From Butyricicoccus pullicaecorum DSM 23266 (lineage in GTDB: Bacteria; Bacillota; Clostridia; Oscillospirales; Butyricicoccaceae), in the NCBI RefSeq assembly GCF_900167005.1, contig NZ_FUXW01000002.1, forward strand, positions 124,001-188,000: a DNA stretch of 64,000 bases. Reading direction: 5' to 3'. Every line of letters starts with the position of its first letter. Position 1 is the stretch's first letter. This document shows, piece after piece, positions 24,111 through 31,648 of this stretch. Position numbers and translations under genes: made by a program. The notes below the pieces were generated by a model that did not search any database, had not been told where the DNA came from, and saw only the letters and a list, made by a program, of their open reading frames with translations.

Positions 24111-24156
24111 CCCGCGCTCCGCGCGGGTCCCTTGTGAGGGGGCTTCGCCCCCTCAC
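24111..24156. other. Two tandem hairpins between VR and TR
   Basis: Hairpin 1 (24,111-24,127): 7-bp stem CCCGCGC / GCGCGGG with a 3-base loop. Hairpin 2 (24,134-24,156): perfect 10-bp stem GTGAGGGGGC / GCCCCCTCAC with a 3-base loop (GAA on the coding strand). They lie just downstream of the target stop, the place where DGRs such as that of phage BPP-1 carry a hairpin/cruciform that promotes target recognition. One could also act as a terminator, but no T run follows. Confidence 0.8.
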
Positions 24157-24165
24157 GCTCCCCCA

Positions 24166-26022
24166 TTAAGGGAGTTCTTGGAGGCGGCAGCCGATGCTCG
24201 AGTGCGAGTACGACACGCCGTTGCAGTAGACGCAGAACAAACCGCGGTTGGTGTTGCGGCTATAGTAGCCACCAACGAAGAGGCACGGGTACGACGAGCC
24301 GAAGTACCAGTAATCGCACGAGTACGTGGAATCACTGCCGCTTGCAGCAGTCGGATAGAACATCGGGAACCCGCCAGCCGTAGCGACATTGAATGCGGAC
24401 GGATAACCGCTCGACGGCGTACCGACGCTCGTGCCGCCGCTGCTGTCGCTGAAATTGTTGGGATTCAGGATGAGATTCAGCCCGTTGCCGTTATAGTAAC
24501 AGCCGTCCATCCAATCCAGCACGTTATCCCACAGGCCCTCTATGTTGCGGTACTGCACACCCACGCCGTAGGTCGTGCGGGAGGTCTGCATCGTGCCGGT
24601 GTGGTAAGGCATACTGTCAGACGCTCCCATATTCTGCACATCGCTGTTGTTGCCGCAGCCGTAGCCGATTTTCGCCTGAGAATTCCAGTCAGCAAACTCC
24701 ACGATGTAGAGCAGCCAGATGGTGAACCGCATGGCGAAGTCCATCTGCCAGAAGTTCGCACCGAGGCCGTGAATGCCGGACCTTGCCGCGCTTCGGGTGA
24801 TGTTGTTCTTCGGCGACACACCGGTCTTGCTCTTGTAGTCGCTGGCGCAGTGATACCTGCCGATGTAAACAACGTCCCGCTCGCCACGGCCGTCGCCCCT
24901 GTTCATGTGGGCGGGGGAAACCGAGAAGCCAGCGGTCGCTTGGTCTGCGATCTGGATTTTGATGCTGCTGCCGCTCTTGGTGAGCTTGTACCAGAACTTC
25001 GGGATAGCGACCATCGAGTTACCGGAGCGCGTGGTCTTTGTCATTCCTGCCCACGGCTGCAAATTGTCAAACGGCGAGCTGTAACTGCCCGCGCCGGCCA
25101 CATAAGGAACTGGGTCAATAAAGCCGGCGGCTTTATCGGTTCTCGTCCATTTTGTGGTACTCGTGCCGTCCCAGCTTGCGCCGTAGATATTTACGAAGTT
25201 CACCTCGACCCTGCAAGTTTTATCCGTAGGGGCCGTGTGGTTTGTGCCGGCGGCTACCTTTACCGTGATGGTAGCCACACCGGAGCTTTTTCCTGTGACC
25301 GTGATTTTGTTTCCGCTGACGCTGACTTGGGCAATCCCGGAGCTGCCGGAAACGGCAGAAATCGCGCCATCGCCCGCACGGGTTACGGTGATTGTCCCGG
25401 TCTTCGTTGTGTTGTTCAGCGTCATATTGGTCGGGTTAAGGCTGAGGGAGCCTGCCGCCTTTCCAATCGTCCAGTTCACCGTCTTCGCGGTCGTAGTCCC
25501 GTCTGCCCACTTGTAGTTAGACCCCGGCGTGAAGATTGCGCCGTAGGTTCCCGCATTGGTAGCGGAGTTCGTGCCGCTGATGGACATTTTGCCGGTGTCG
25601 TAGTCTGTCCATGTAGGAGACTGCGGAGAGCCTGTGTAGGTCAGGCTGCCGTTCGGCGTGGGCGTTGCGATGGACGCTCGGTTGATAGTCCACTGAACGG
25701 TCTTAGCAGTCTCCGTATCGTCAGACCACTTAAGCCCGGACTTCGGCGTGAACGTCGCCTCATAAGTACCGGCATTCGTGGCCTGCGTTGTGCCGCCGAG
25801 GGTGAGCTTGCTTTCATCGTAATTCAGCCATGTAGGGGACTGCTGGCGGCCCGTAAAGGTCAGCGTCCCGCTTGGGGACGGAACGACGTTGATTGTGTTC
25901 GTGAGGTCTGTGATGGCCTCAGATGCGGATTCCGCAAGTTCTTTTGCGTCCTGCGCAAGCGCCCTGACCGTTTCCAGCTCAGACGCGCTCACGCCGAGGA
26001 TATTTACAGATCCATACGCCAT
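24166..26022 (-). CDS. DGR target: tail fibre with Ig-like repeats and C-type-lectin-like variable domain
   Basis: 618 residues. A short coiled segment (about 10-45) is followed by two similar Ig-like modules (about 48-117 and 118-190, each with SPTW ... GT..ATNAGTY ... F.P....W), a BIG2-like module (about 191-275) and a C-terminal formylglycine-enzyme/C-type-lectin-like domain typical of DGR targets. The variable repeat covers residues 568-613, just before the stop. Sixteen codons there differ from TR, most of them Asn in TR replaced by Tyr, Ser, His or Gly. Expected role: receptor binding at the tail tip, diversified to follow changes in host surface. Ribosome site GAGGAGG. Confidence 0.93.
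   Translation of the reverse strand: MAYGSVNILGVSASELETVRALAQDAKELAESASEAITDLTNTINVVPSPSGTLTFTGRQQSPTWLNYDESKLTLGGTTQATNAGTYEATFTPKSGLKWSDDTETAKTVQWTINRASIATPTPNGSLTYTGSPQSPTWTDYDTGKMSISGTNSATNAGTYGAIFTPGSNYKWADGTTTAKTVNWTIGKAAGSLSLNPTNMTLNNTTKTGTITVTRAGDGAISAVSGSSGIAQVSVSGNKITVTGKSSGVATITVKVAAGTNHTAPTDKTCRVEVNFVNIYGASWDGTSTTKWTRTDKAAGFIDPVPYVAGAGSYSSPFDNLQPWAGMTKTTRSGNSMVAIPKFWYKLTKSGSSIKIQIADQATAGFSVSPAHMNRGDGRGERDVVYIGRYHCASDYKSKTGVSPKNNITRSAARSGIHGLGANFWQMDFAMRFTIWLLYIVEFADWNSQAKIGYGCGNNSDVQNMGASDSMPYHTGTMQTSRTTYGVGVQYRNIEGLWDNVLDWMDGCYYNGNGLNLILNPNNFSDSSGGTSVGTPSSGYPSAFNVATAGGFPMFYPTAASGSDSTYSCDYWYFGSSYPCLFVGGYYSRNTNRGLFCVYCNGVSYSHSSIGCRLQELP
24184..24320 (-). repeat. DGR variable repeat (VR)
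   Basis: Recipient copy of the TR inside the 3' end of the fibre gene. The invariant last 13 bases on the coding strand (complement of 24,184-24,196 apart from one A-site) are GC-rich (CGGCTGCCGC) and play the part of the initiation-of-mutagenic-homology site; beyond it VR and TR diverge completely. Confidence 0.96.
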
Positions 26023-26039
26023 GAGTGTTTCCTCCTCTT

Positions 26040-26849
26040 TTAGTTTTCAGGCTCTTTCATAAGAACCACCGTTGCTGTGATTTCGCTCTCCGGGGCCTTT
26101 TCCGCGTAGAGACGGATTCCACCGGAGAGGGTGCGGCACACAGGGTACAGCCCGCACTTCTTCGCCGTTGCAAGCTGTTTCGGCTGGACGTTGACAATCG
26201 GAATCAGTGCCTCCGTCACACTGTCGAGCGGGATGTCCACGTAGTAGACGCCCGCAGGAGCCTCGGACGCCCCGATGTCCCATCCGGTTTTTGGGATAGT
26301 AAGCGACCGCTCCTCAATACTCGAAAGCCCGCCATGCGCAGCAGGGTCGTTGTTGTGCTCTAAAATGGCCTGCTCGACCTCGCCGATGGTGGCGATGGCC
26401 TCCGGGTCAATCACAGCCGTAACCGTGTCCACATCGCCCACCGCAGCGATCAAATCAAATGTTGCGAGTTTCCCCACGACAGAGCTTGCGGGGCGAATCC
26501 ACTCAGGCTCATTCTCCAAGCACAGATAGGTGTAGGGGACTTCGCCATCGTCGGGATCTTCCGCGAACAGGACGATGTTCGTCAGGTAAAAGCCGGATTC
26601 AACACTCTCGCTCTTGATGCGGACCGTGACCTGACACTCGCCGTCCACAGGGTTCGATACCGCCGCAATCTGCGCGTCCATCACATACCCGGCAGGGCCT
26701 GTCATGGTCTTCGGTGTCAGCCCCTCCGGGATTGTCCCGTTTCCAACGGCGGCTTTTGTGTAGTGCATTTGGCAGCGTCCGGCGAGGACTTTTCCGATAA
26801 GAGCGATACCGGTCAAAGAGCCGTAGCTGCCGTCCTCAAACTTCGACAT
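26040..26849 (-). CDS. Tail fibre / collar-fibre-like protein
   Basis: 269 residues. N-terminal SLTGIALIGKVLAG and the YTKAAVGNGTIPEGLTP segment match phage tail-collar fibre N-termini that dock on the baseplate; the C-terminal 100 residues form a beta-rich module with a VYYVDIPLD segment. Lies between tail protein I and the DGR target, so it probably links the variable fibre to the baseplate. Confidence 0.78.
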   Translation of the reverse strand: MSKFEDGSYGSLTGIALIGKVLAGRCQMHYTKAAVGNGTIPEGLTPKTMTGPAGYVMDAQIAAVSNPVDGECQVTVRIKSESVESGFYLTNIVLFAEDPDDGEVPYTYLCLENEPEWIRPASSVVGKLATFDLIAAVGDVDTVTAVIDPEAIATIGEVEQAILEHNNDPAAHGGLSSIEERSLTIPKTGWDIGASEAPAGVYYVDIPLDSVTEALIPIVNVQPKQLATAKKCGLYPVCRTLSGGIRLYAEKAPESEITATVVLMKEPEN

Positions 26850-26851
26850 TC

Positions 26852-27622
26852 TTATTCCTCCTTGTCAACTCGTTTGGATTTGATTCTGGTGTGGTACACA
26901 GCGCCCCCAGCGCCCTCCTGCGTGGCCGTATGCGCCCGGTTCTGCGGCGGGTGGGCCGCAGATACCTCCGTGGGCTGGAACGTGCCGTAGAGCGTTTTCA
27001 GGGTCATTCTGGCGCCCCTGTCCTCTGTAAACGGAGGGGCGCTCTGCTCGGTCGCCGCATATCCGCAGTGCCGCACGACAAGCTCGTGGCGGTAGGTGCT
27101 GTGGGTCCGCAGGTAAAGGCGCAGCCCCACGCCCGCCGCGAGGATTCGCTTGATGGCCTCAGCAATCAAATCCAGCATTTCAATGCGCTCCGGGGATAGG
27201 AGCTTCTGGTCTACGAACAGCTCGATTTTGGCAGGATAGACCTCATCAAGCATGACTTCGGACACATCCACTTCCAGCAGGGCGCTTGCCGCCTCGATAA
27301 CAGTGTTGATGTCGCCGCCGGAAAGCTGCGCCATCAGCTTCACCTTAATCGCCATGCGGTAGAACCTGTCATCAGGGCTGATACGAGCAACGCCGAAATT
27401 GGCCCCGTACCGGTCGAGGACCGCGCCCTCCGCATAGTCGATGTCCTCCCACAGCTTTATCAGCTCGGTCTGCTCCTCGACGGAATCCAGCCCCCATGCG
27501 AGGATGGCGAACAGCTTTCCGATGTTCGTCTCAATGGGGAGGTCACGGCGGCGGTTATTGTAGTCTTTTCTCGTGTATGCGCTTGTCAGCGCGTACAGCA
27601 TTTCAGAAAGATAGTTCCTCAT
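26852..27622 (-). CDS. Baseplate/tail protein I-like (gpI, YmfQ family)
   Basis: 256 residues. Starts MRNYLSEMLYALTSAYTRKD and contains LFAILAWGLDSVEEQTE and VLDRYGANFGV, the pattern of P2 gpI/YmfQ-type proteins that follow baseplate J in myoviruses. Overlaps the baseplate J gene by ATGA. The C-terminal 60 residues (TERGAR to KRVDKEE) look disordered. Confidence 0.8.
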   Translation of the reverse strand: MRNYLSEMLYALTSAYTRKDYNNRRRDLPIETNIGKLFAILAWGLDSVEEQTELIKLWEDIDYAEGAVLDRYGANFGVARISPDDRFYRMAIKVKLMAQLSGGDINTVIEAASALLEVDVSEVMLDEVYPAKIELFVDQKLLSPERIEMLDLIAEAIKRILAAGVGLRLYLRTHSTYRHELVVRHCGYAATEQSAPPFTEDRGARMTLKTLYGTFQPTEVSAAHPPQNRAHTATQEGAGGAVYHTRIKSKRVDKEE

Positions 27623-28797
27623 TCGACCGTCACCTTGCTTTCGTCAGTGACCGCCTTTTCACGGGCCGCAATCGTGATGTTCTCACGGCTGAACACAGAG
27701 CCGTTTGAGCTGATTTGCAGGTCGAAGTCAACAACCCCCGGCACTTTAAGCACCTCGGTCGGAAGAGTGACGCAAATCACGTCCTGCCCGATAGCCATAC
27801 CGCCTCTCGTGTTGGAGCCGATATACTCAACGATGTTCTGCTTGATACGGTCAATCCCGTCAAGCGGGAACACGCTGTCGGTTTTCAGGCCGGTGATTTT
27901 CACCCAGACGTTCACGGGCGTCGGGCGGCTGAACTTGATTTTGTGCGTCGTGCCGGCAGAGCTTACGACAGAAACGGAAGTGTTTCCGTAGGTCTGGATG
28001 CCCGCCGCCTTTCTGCGGAAGATTGCCCCCGCCACATCTTCATCAAGGCCGCCATAGGCGATAATCTCGATGGAGTGGGGAGGCAGCCCGCTCTCGCTCT
28101 GGACATCGGTATCGTTCTCCTCGCCAGCCACCGCTATGACAGCCTCAACGCTCTCGTAGATCTCAGCGACGATGGCGTCAATATTCACGCCGCCCGCAAA
28201 GTCCACGGACAGATAGTACCGCTCACGGAACTCCGCATCGGTTTCCGTATTTCTGCCGCCCTCGAACGCAGAGGCGTTCGTGACGGCTTCGATGCCGCTC
28301 ATGGGGTTTACGATATTGGTGATGGTGTTCTTCTCCGTATTCCCGTCAGGCCCCGGCACAACAGCGGTCGCGGAAAGAGTGACGCTCCCACTGGTTATCA
28401 CGCCGGATTGCAGGGTAATGTACTGCTCGCCGGCAGTCGTTTCAGCAAGGTAGCCCTCCGGGACCTCCACGCCGTCCTCGCCGGTAAAGGTCAGGTAGCC
28501 GACCGCTTTCTGCGCTCCGAGGAGCTTCAAGCCGATTGCTCGCCCGAGGTTATAGAGGCTCGTCCCGACAGCCGTGTCAATGAACCGGCTGTTATACACA
28601 TCTTCCAGCGTGGAGAACAAGAGGTTCAGCATCCAAGCGTAGATGCGCAGGAACACGCCGAGCGGGGAGCGAACAGTCAGGTTTGCCCGCGACCCGTACA
28701 GCTCGCGAGCTTTGTATTCCAGAGCGTCCAGCAGCTCCGCGTATGTGGGGCGTCTGAAACCAGCGTCCGTCAAGCCCCAATCTGTGGTCTTCGCCAT
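27619..28797 (-). CDS. Baseplate J-like protein
   Basis: 392 residues. The N-terminus (TYAELLDALEYKARELYG), LNLLFSTLEDVYNSRFIDTA, and the central GTEAD-like NTETDAEFRERYYLSV block are typical of the baseplate J family, wedge components that surround the hub in contractile tails. Next to the gp25-like gene as expected. Confidence 0.92.
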   Translation of the reverse strand: MAKTTDWGLTDAGFRRPTYAELLDALEYKARELYGSRANLTVRSPLGVFLRIYAWMLNLLFSTLEDVYNSRFIDTAVGTSLYNLGRAIGLKLLGAQKAVGYLTFTGEDGVEVPEGYLAETTAGEQYITLQSGVITSGSVTLSATAVVPGPDGNTEKNTITNIVNPMSGIEAVTNASAFEGGRNTETDAEFRERYYLSVDFAGGVNIDAIVAEIYESVEAVIAVAGEENDTDVQSESGLPPHSIEIIAYGGLDEDVAGAIFRRKAAGIQTYGNTSVSVVSSAGTTHKIKFSRPTPVNVWVKITGLKTDSVFPLDGIDRIKQNIVEYIGSNTRGGMAIGQDVICVTLPTEVLKVPGVVDFDLQISSNGSVFSRENITIAAREKAVTDESKVTVE

Positions 28798-29165
28798 TAT
28801 GCCGTCACCTCCAATGCTATTTTCTCGCCATCCGACAGGGTGGCGGTGAGTTCAACAGTTATTGTCCGTCCCTCGTAGGAGACGGAGATTGAATCAATCT
28901 GAGACACATCGGGGTCCTGAAACACAGCCTCCCGAATGACCTCTTTTATCTCGTCATCGTCAACGTCGTTCATGCTCTGGCCGACGATGCTCTCATAATC
29001 AGTGCCGTGCGTCTCATCAGCGAAGAACTCCGCTTTCCACGCAAGGAGCGTGTGACGCACGTTTTGGACGGTGGTGTCGTCCCCGTATATCTTCTTGAAC
29101 GACCCGTCGGTGTCAAACACCAAATCCCTTGATTCCGGGTCGATAAGCAGTGTCATGTTATCCAT
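28797..29165 (-). CDS. Baseplate wedge protein, gp25/GPW-like
   Basis: 122 residues. Contains VRHTLLAWKAEFFADETHGTDY, with W and E positions typical of the gp25/XkdS (DUF2634) group, and DDDEIKEVIREAVFQDP. Homologues are essential wedge parts carrying the EPR-type core. Ribosome site AAGGAGG; one-base overlap with the baseplate J gene. Confidence 0.88.
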   Translation of the reverse strand: MDNMTLLIDPESRDLVFDTDGSFKKIYGDDTTVQNVRHTLLAWKAEFFADETHGTDYESIVGQSMNDVDDDEIKEVIREAVFQDPDVSQIDSISVSYEGRTITVELTATLSDGEKIALEVTA

Positions 29166-29174
29166 ACTGCCTCC

Positions 29175-29807
29175 TTATCCGGGCTGCCCCGTTCTACCTC
29201 CCGAATCTCCGGGGTGCGTGTGGTGGGCGCCGCTTATGCTGCTCTCGGCAAGGACATCGCCGGCAGCGGTCATGTTGCCAGCCGCGCTTATGTTGCCCGA
29301 GCTGTCCACGTTCCCCGTCACGGTCAGGTCCCCTTTTATCGCAACCCCTGCCGCAGATACCGCCACGTAGACGCTGCCGTTTTCAGCGGCGAGGACAAGG
29401 CTGTCTGACGGAAGACCGGAGGACGAGTAGCTGCCAGCCACGATTGCGCCGATGAAAATAGCGTCCGTCGTGGCATGGTTGCGCTCCGTGAGGGGCTTGG
29501 CCTCCTTGCCACCCGTAACGGTGCTGTCCATGTCGTGGTCGAGGTAGACCACCACGCCGGTATCTCCCGCCTTTATCCACGGCCTTGTGATAAACCCGCC
29601 GCAGCGGGTACACGCCACAGGTACGCCCAAAATAGGCGGCTGGCTTTCATACTTCCCGTTCTGCAAATGCTTCGAGAGCGGCTGAACGTCCACCGTCATC
29701 TTCGCGGGGTCAAACGCCACGACCTTGACGGTAGCCGCCACGCAGATGGATTCCGCAAGCCGCTTGTCGTGGATCTGCTGGTATTCGTATTCGTTGATAG
29801 CGGACAT
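29175..29807 (-). CDS. Baseplate spike (gpV / Gp138 N-terminal type)
   Basis: 210 residues. An OB-like N-terminal domain (VKVVAFDPAKMTVDVQPL, then DTGVVVYLDHDMDS) is followed by a short beta-helix region of repeated GNxSAAG units and a C-terminal AHHTHPGDSG. The His-x-His near the end matches the iron-binding tip of P2 gpV-type membrane-piercing spikes. Sits between hub and gp25-like genes. Confidence 0.87.
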   Translation of the reverse strand: MSAINEYEYQQIHDKRLAESICVAATVKVVAFDPAKMTVDVQPLSKHLQNGKYESQPPILGVPVACTRCGGFITRPWIKAGDTGVVVYLDHDMDSTVTGGKEAKPLTERNHATTDAIFIGAIVAGSYSSSGLPSDSLVLAAENGSVYVAVSAAGVAIKGDLTVTGNVDSSGNISAAGNMTAAGDVLAESSISGAHHTHPGDSGGRTGQPG

Positions 29808-29822
29808 TCCGCAGCTCCTTTC

Positions 29823-30665
29823 TCAATAAGGTTTCAGCTCCATCGAAGTTTCCCAATCGCCCGTTCTGCCGCCCTTGTGGGAGCCTTTCACCACGATGAA
29901 ACGGCCATTCAGGTTGCTCGACTGGATTTTCACCACCTCGGCGGTGGCTATCCGATAATTGAGCAGGCAGGAGCGGGAGATGGTGTCATCGTCCCGGTCC
30001 TCGCCGGTTTTCTGGGAGTTCAGGTCAGTCTCATACGGTATCGCCACTTTCTCCTCATCAGCCCTCAGCAGGCCGGTAGCGGAGGTGAGGGTCACGCCGT
30101 TGTTGATGCCGTCGTCCGCTTTGGTGATGTAGATTTGCCCTGTCGCCCGGATGATGAACCGGCTCTTGCACTCGTTCACCACAATCTCTGTCAGAACCTG
30201 CTTCAAATTTCCCCGGCACACCCGCCCTCGCGGGTAGCTGATGTCCTCGGTCAGCTCGCACTTGGACACCTCCACGCCGAAGATGTTCAGCAGGTCGCGC
30301 ACGATGGCAGACGCCTTTATCCCTTTTGCATAGGTCTTGTTTATCAGGCTGCCGAGTATCTCGTCAGCGCACGGCTGTACCGTCAGGGTTGAGGTCCAGT
30401 CGGTGTTGGCCTGCTTGTGTTTCAGGCCGACCACTTTCCCGATGAGGATGCAGCCGACATCGCCCTCATATCCGGCGTTCAGCACAACAGGGTCGTTTTT
30501 CTTGATGCCAGCTCTCGTGGCTGCGGAAAGGTTTGTGACCTTTACCGTCGCCACAGGCGGCTCGTCGCTGTCCTCAAACGGGATTTCAAAGGTGAAATTC
30601 AGGCCGCCGAGGGAATACTGCTTGTTGCCGATGGTAAGCGTTGCGTCCCTGATCCAGAATGCCAT
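29823..30665 (-). CDS. Tail hub protein (gpD / late control D-like)
   Basis: 280 residues, beta-rich. Begins IRDATLTIGNKQYSLGGL with an E-IPFEDSDEP segment, then KVVGLKHKQANTDWTSTLTV and a central SAIVRDLLNIFGVEV helix, as in phage hub proteins (gp27/gpD fold, XkdQ-like). Position between the plug-like protein and the spike supports the call. Confidence 0.75.
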   Translation of the reverse strand: MAFWIRDATLTIGNKQYSLGGLNFTFEIPFEDSDEPPVATVKVTNLSAATRAGIKKNDPVVLNAGYEGDVGCILIGKVVGLKHKQANTDWTSTLTVQPCADEILGSLINKTYAKGIKASAIVRDLLNIFGVEVSKCELTEDISYPRGRVCRGNLKQVLTEIVVNECKSRFIIRATGQIYITKADDGINNGVTLTSATGLLRADEEKVAIPYETDLNSQKTGEDRDDDTISRSCLLNYRIATAEVVKIQSSNLNGRFIVVKGSHKGGRTGDWETSMELKPY

Positions 30666-30666
30666 G

Positions 30667-31023
30667 TTACTGCACCGTCCTTTCCCTGAGATACAGCTTC
30701 ACGTCTTTCCCGAAGTTCTCTTTTGTGACTTCCGAAATGCTGTCTCCCGTAATGCACAAGGGGATGATAACCGGTATCGGGAACCGCTCGTCCTCCACCA
30801 CGTTGAACAGCGGGCGGGCATAGCGGACGATTTCACCGAACACGAGGACATTCCCGTTTGCGTCAAGCAGGTCTATCGTATAGAACCCACCGGTGTCATT
30901 GTACTTGACCGTAAAACTGAACGTCTTGTCGGTCAGCTTGATGGAGAATGAGTACGGCACTTTCGATGCGTCGATGTTGATGTACTCAATATCTTCATTC
31001 AGGTCAATCAGTTGCAGCGCCAT
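30667..31023 (-). CDS. Baseplate plug-like protein
   Basis: 118 residues, all-beta: SFSIKLTDKTFSFTVKYND, then FYTIDLLDANGNVL. Small proteins of this make-up, encoded between Dit-like and hub genes, are called baseplate plug or DUF6983-type proteins. The ribosome site is GGAGGTGTGAGGT. Assignment is by context and pattern. Confidence 0.65.
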   Translation of the reverse strand: MALQLIDLNEDIEYINIDASKVPYSFSIKLTDKTFSFTVKYNDTGGFYTIDLLDANGNVLVFGEIVRYARPLFNVVEDERFPIPVIIPLCITGDSISEVTKENFGKDVKLYLRERTVQ

Positions 31024-31036
31024 ACCTCACACCTCC

Positions 31037-31633
31037 TCAACGCCGCACCAGACCGTCGTATCCGCCGGTGAGCCGCGTGAGCGGGGCGGCGCTGCCGCCC
31101 GATACGTTCACGGACCTCAGCGCCGCCGCAGCGGTAGAGCTTACGGACTGGATAGCCAAAATCGCCATGCCCGTGCTCACCGTTCTGGCAAGCTGCGGGT
31201 TCTGGCTTTTCCCCGCGTCTTGGCTCGTCATAGCAAGCTCGGCGTCCATCGGAACAAACTCCGATGAAGTCATCTGCACCTGCTTGAGCGTGGCCGAAAA
31301 AGACGCGCCGTGCCGGTTTTTATAAGACCGGTCAAACTTTAAGCTGGTGAAAACGAGATTGTTCATCCGCGTTACGCCGATGTATGTGATAACGTCCCGG
31401 CGGTCACGCATGGACTTTAGGGCGTTGATTGCCCCGTCGCCCCCGATAATCGTGCCGGAGATGTTCAGCGTACCAGCCGCATTGTTCACATGGTCGTCGA
31501 TGTCAGCCCCGTCCTCCACGGGGTTGGAGGTGACGGAGCTGCTGTAACTCTCGCTTTCCTTTTCAATTACGCCGTTTTCGAGCGGGATGAAACGGACCGT
31601 GCCGCCTTTTCTCCCTCTCAGCACATACGCCAT
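31037..31633 (-). CDS. Dit-like/tail-adaptor N-terminal domain protein
   Basis: 198 residues; start at 31,633 (MAYVLRGRKGG) 8 bases after GGAGG. Contains AGTLNISGTIIGGDGAINAL and YIGVTRMNNLVFTSLKFDRS, the layout of the phage Dit-like N-terminal domain family following tape measures in myoviruses. The C-terminal 60 residues are Ser/Ala-rich. Probably connects tube and hub. Confidence 0.7.
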   Translation of the reverse strand: MAYVLRGRKGGTVRFIPLENGVIEKESESYSSSVTSNPVEDGADIDDHVNNAAGTLNISGTIIGGDGAINALKSMRDRRDVITYIGVTRMNNLVFTSLKFDRSYKNRHGASFSATLKQVQMTSSEFVPMDAELAMTSQDAGKSQNPQLARTVSTGMAILAIQSVSSTAAAALRSVNVSGGSAAPLTRLTGGYDGLVRR

Positions 31634-31648
31634 TCTCAATCCCTCCTA

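Noticed and set aside
18536-26022. A second variable repeat for the DGR
   Set aside because: Scanning lysis and fibre genes by eye showed only one segment matching TR; a computed search could still find distant targets.
24178-26043. 621-codon plus-strand open frame opposite the DGR target
   Set aside because: Antisense to a clear fibre gene with Ig-like domains and VR; codon pattern is that of a shadow.
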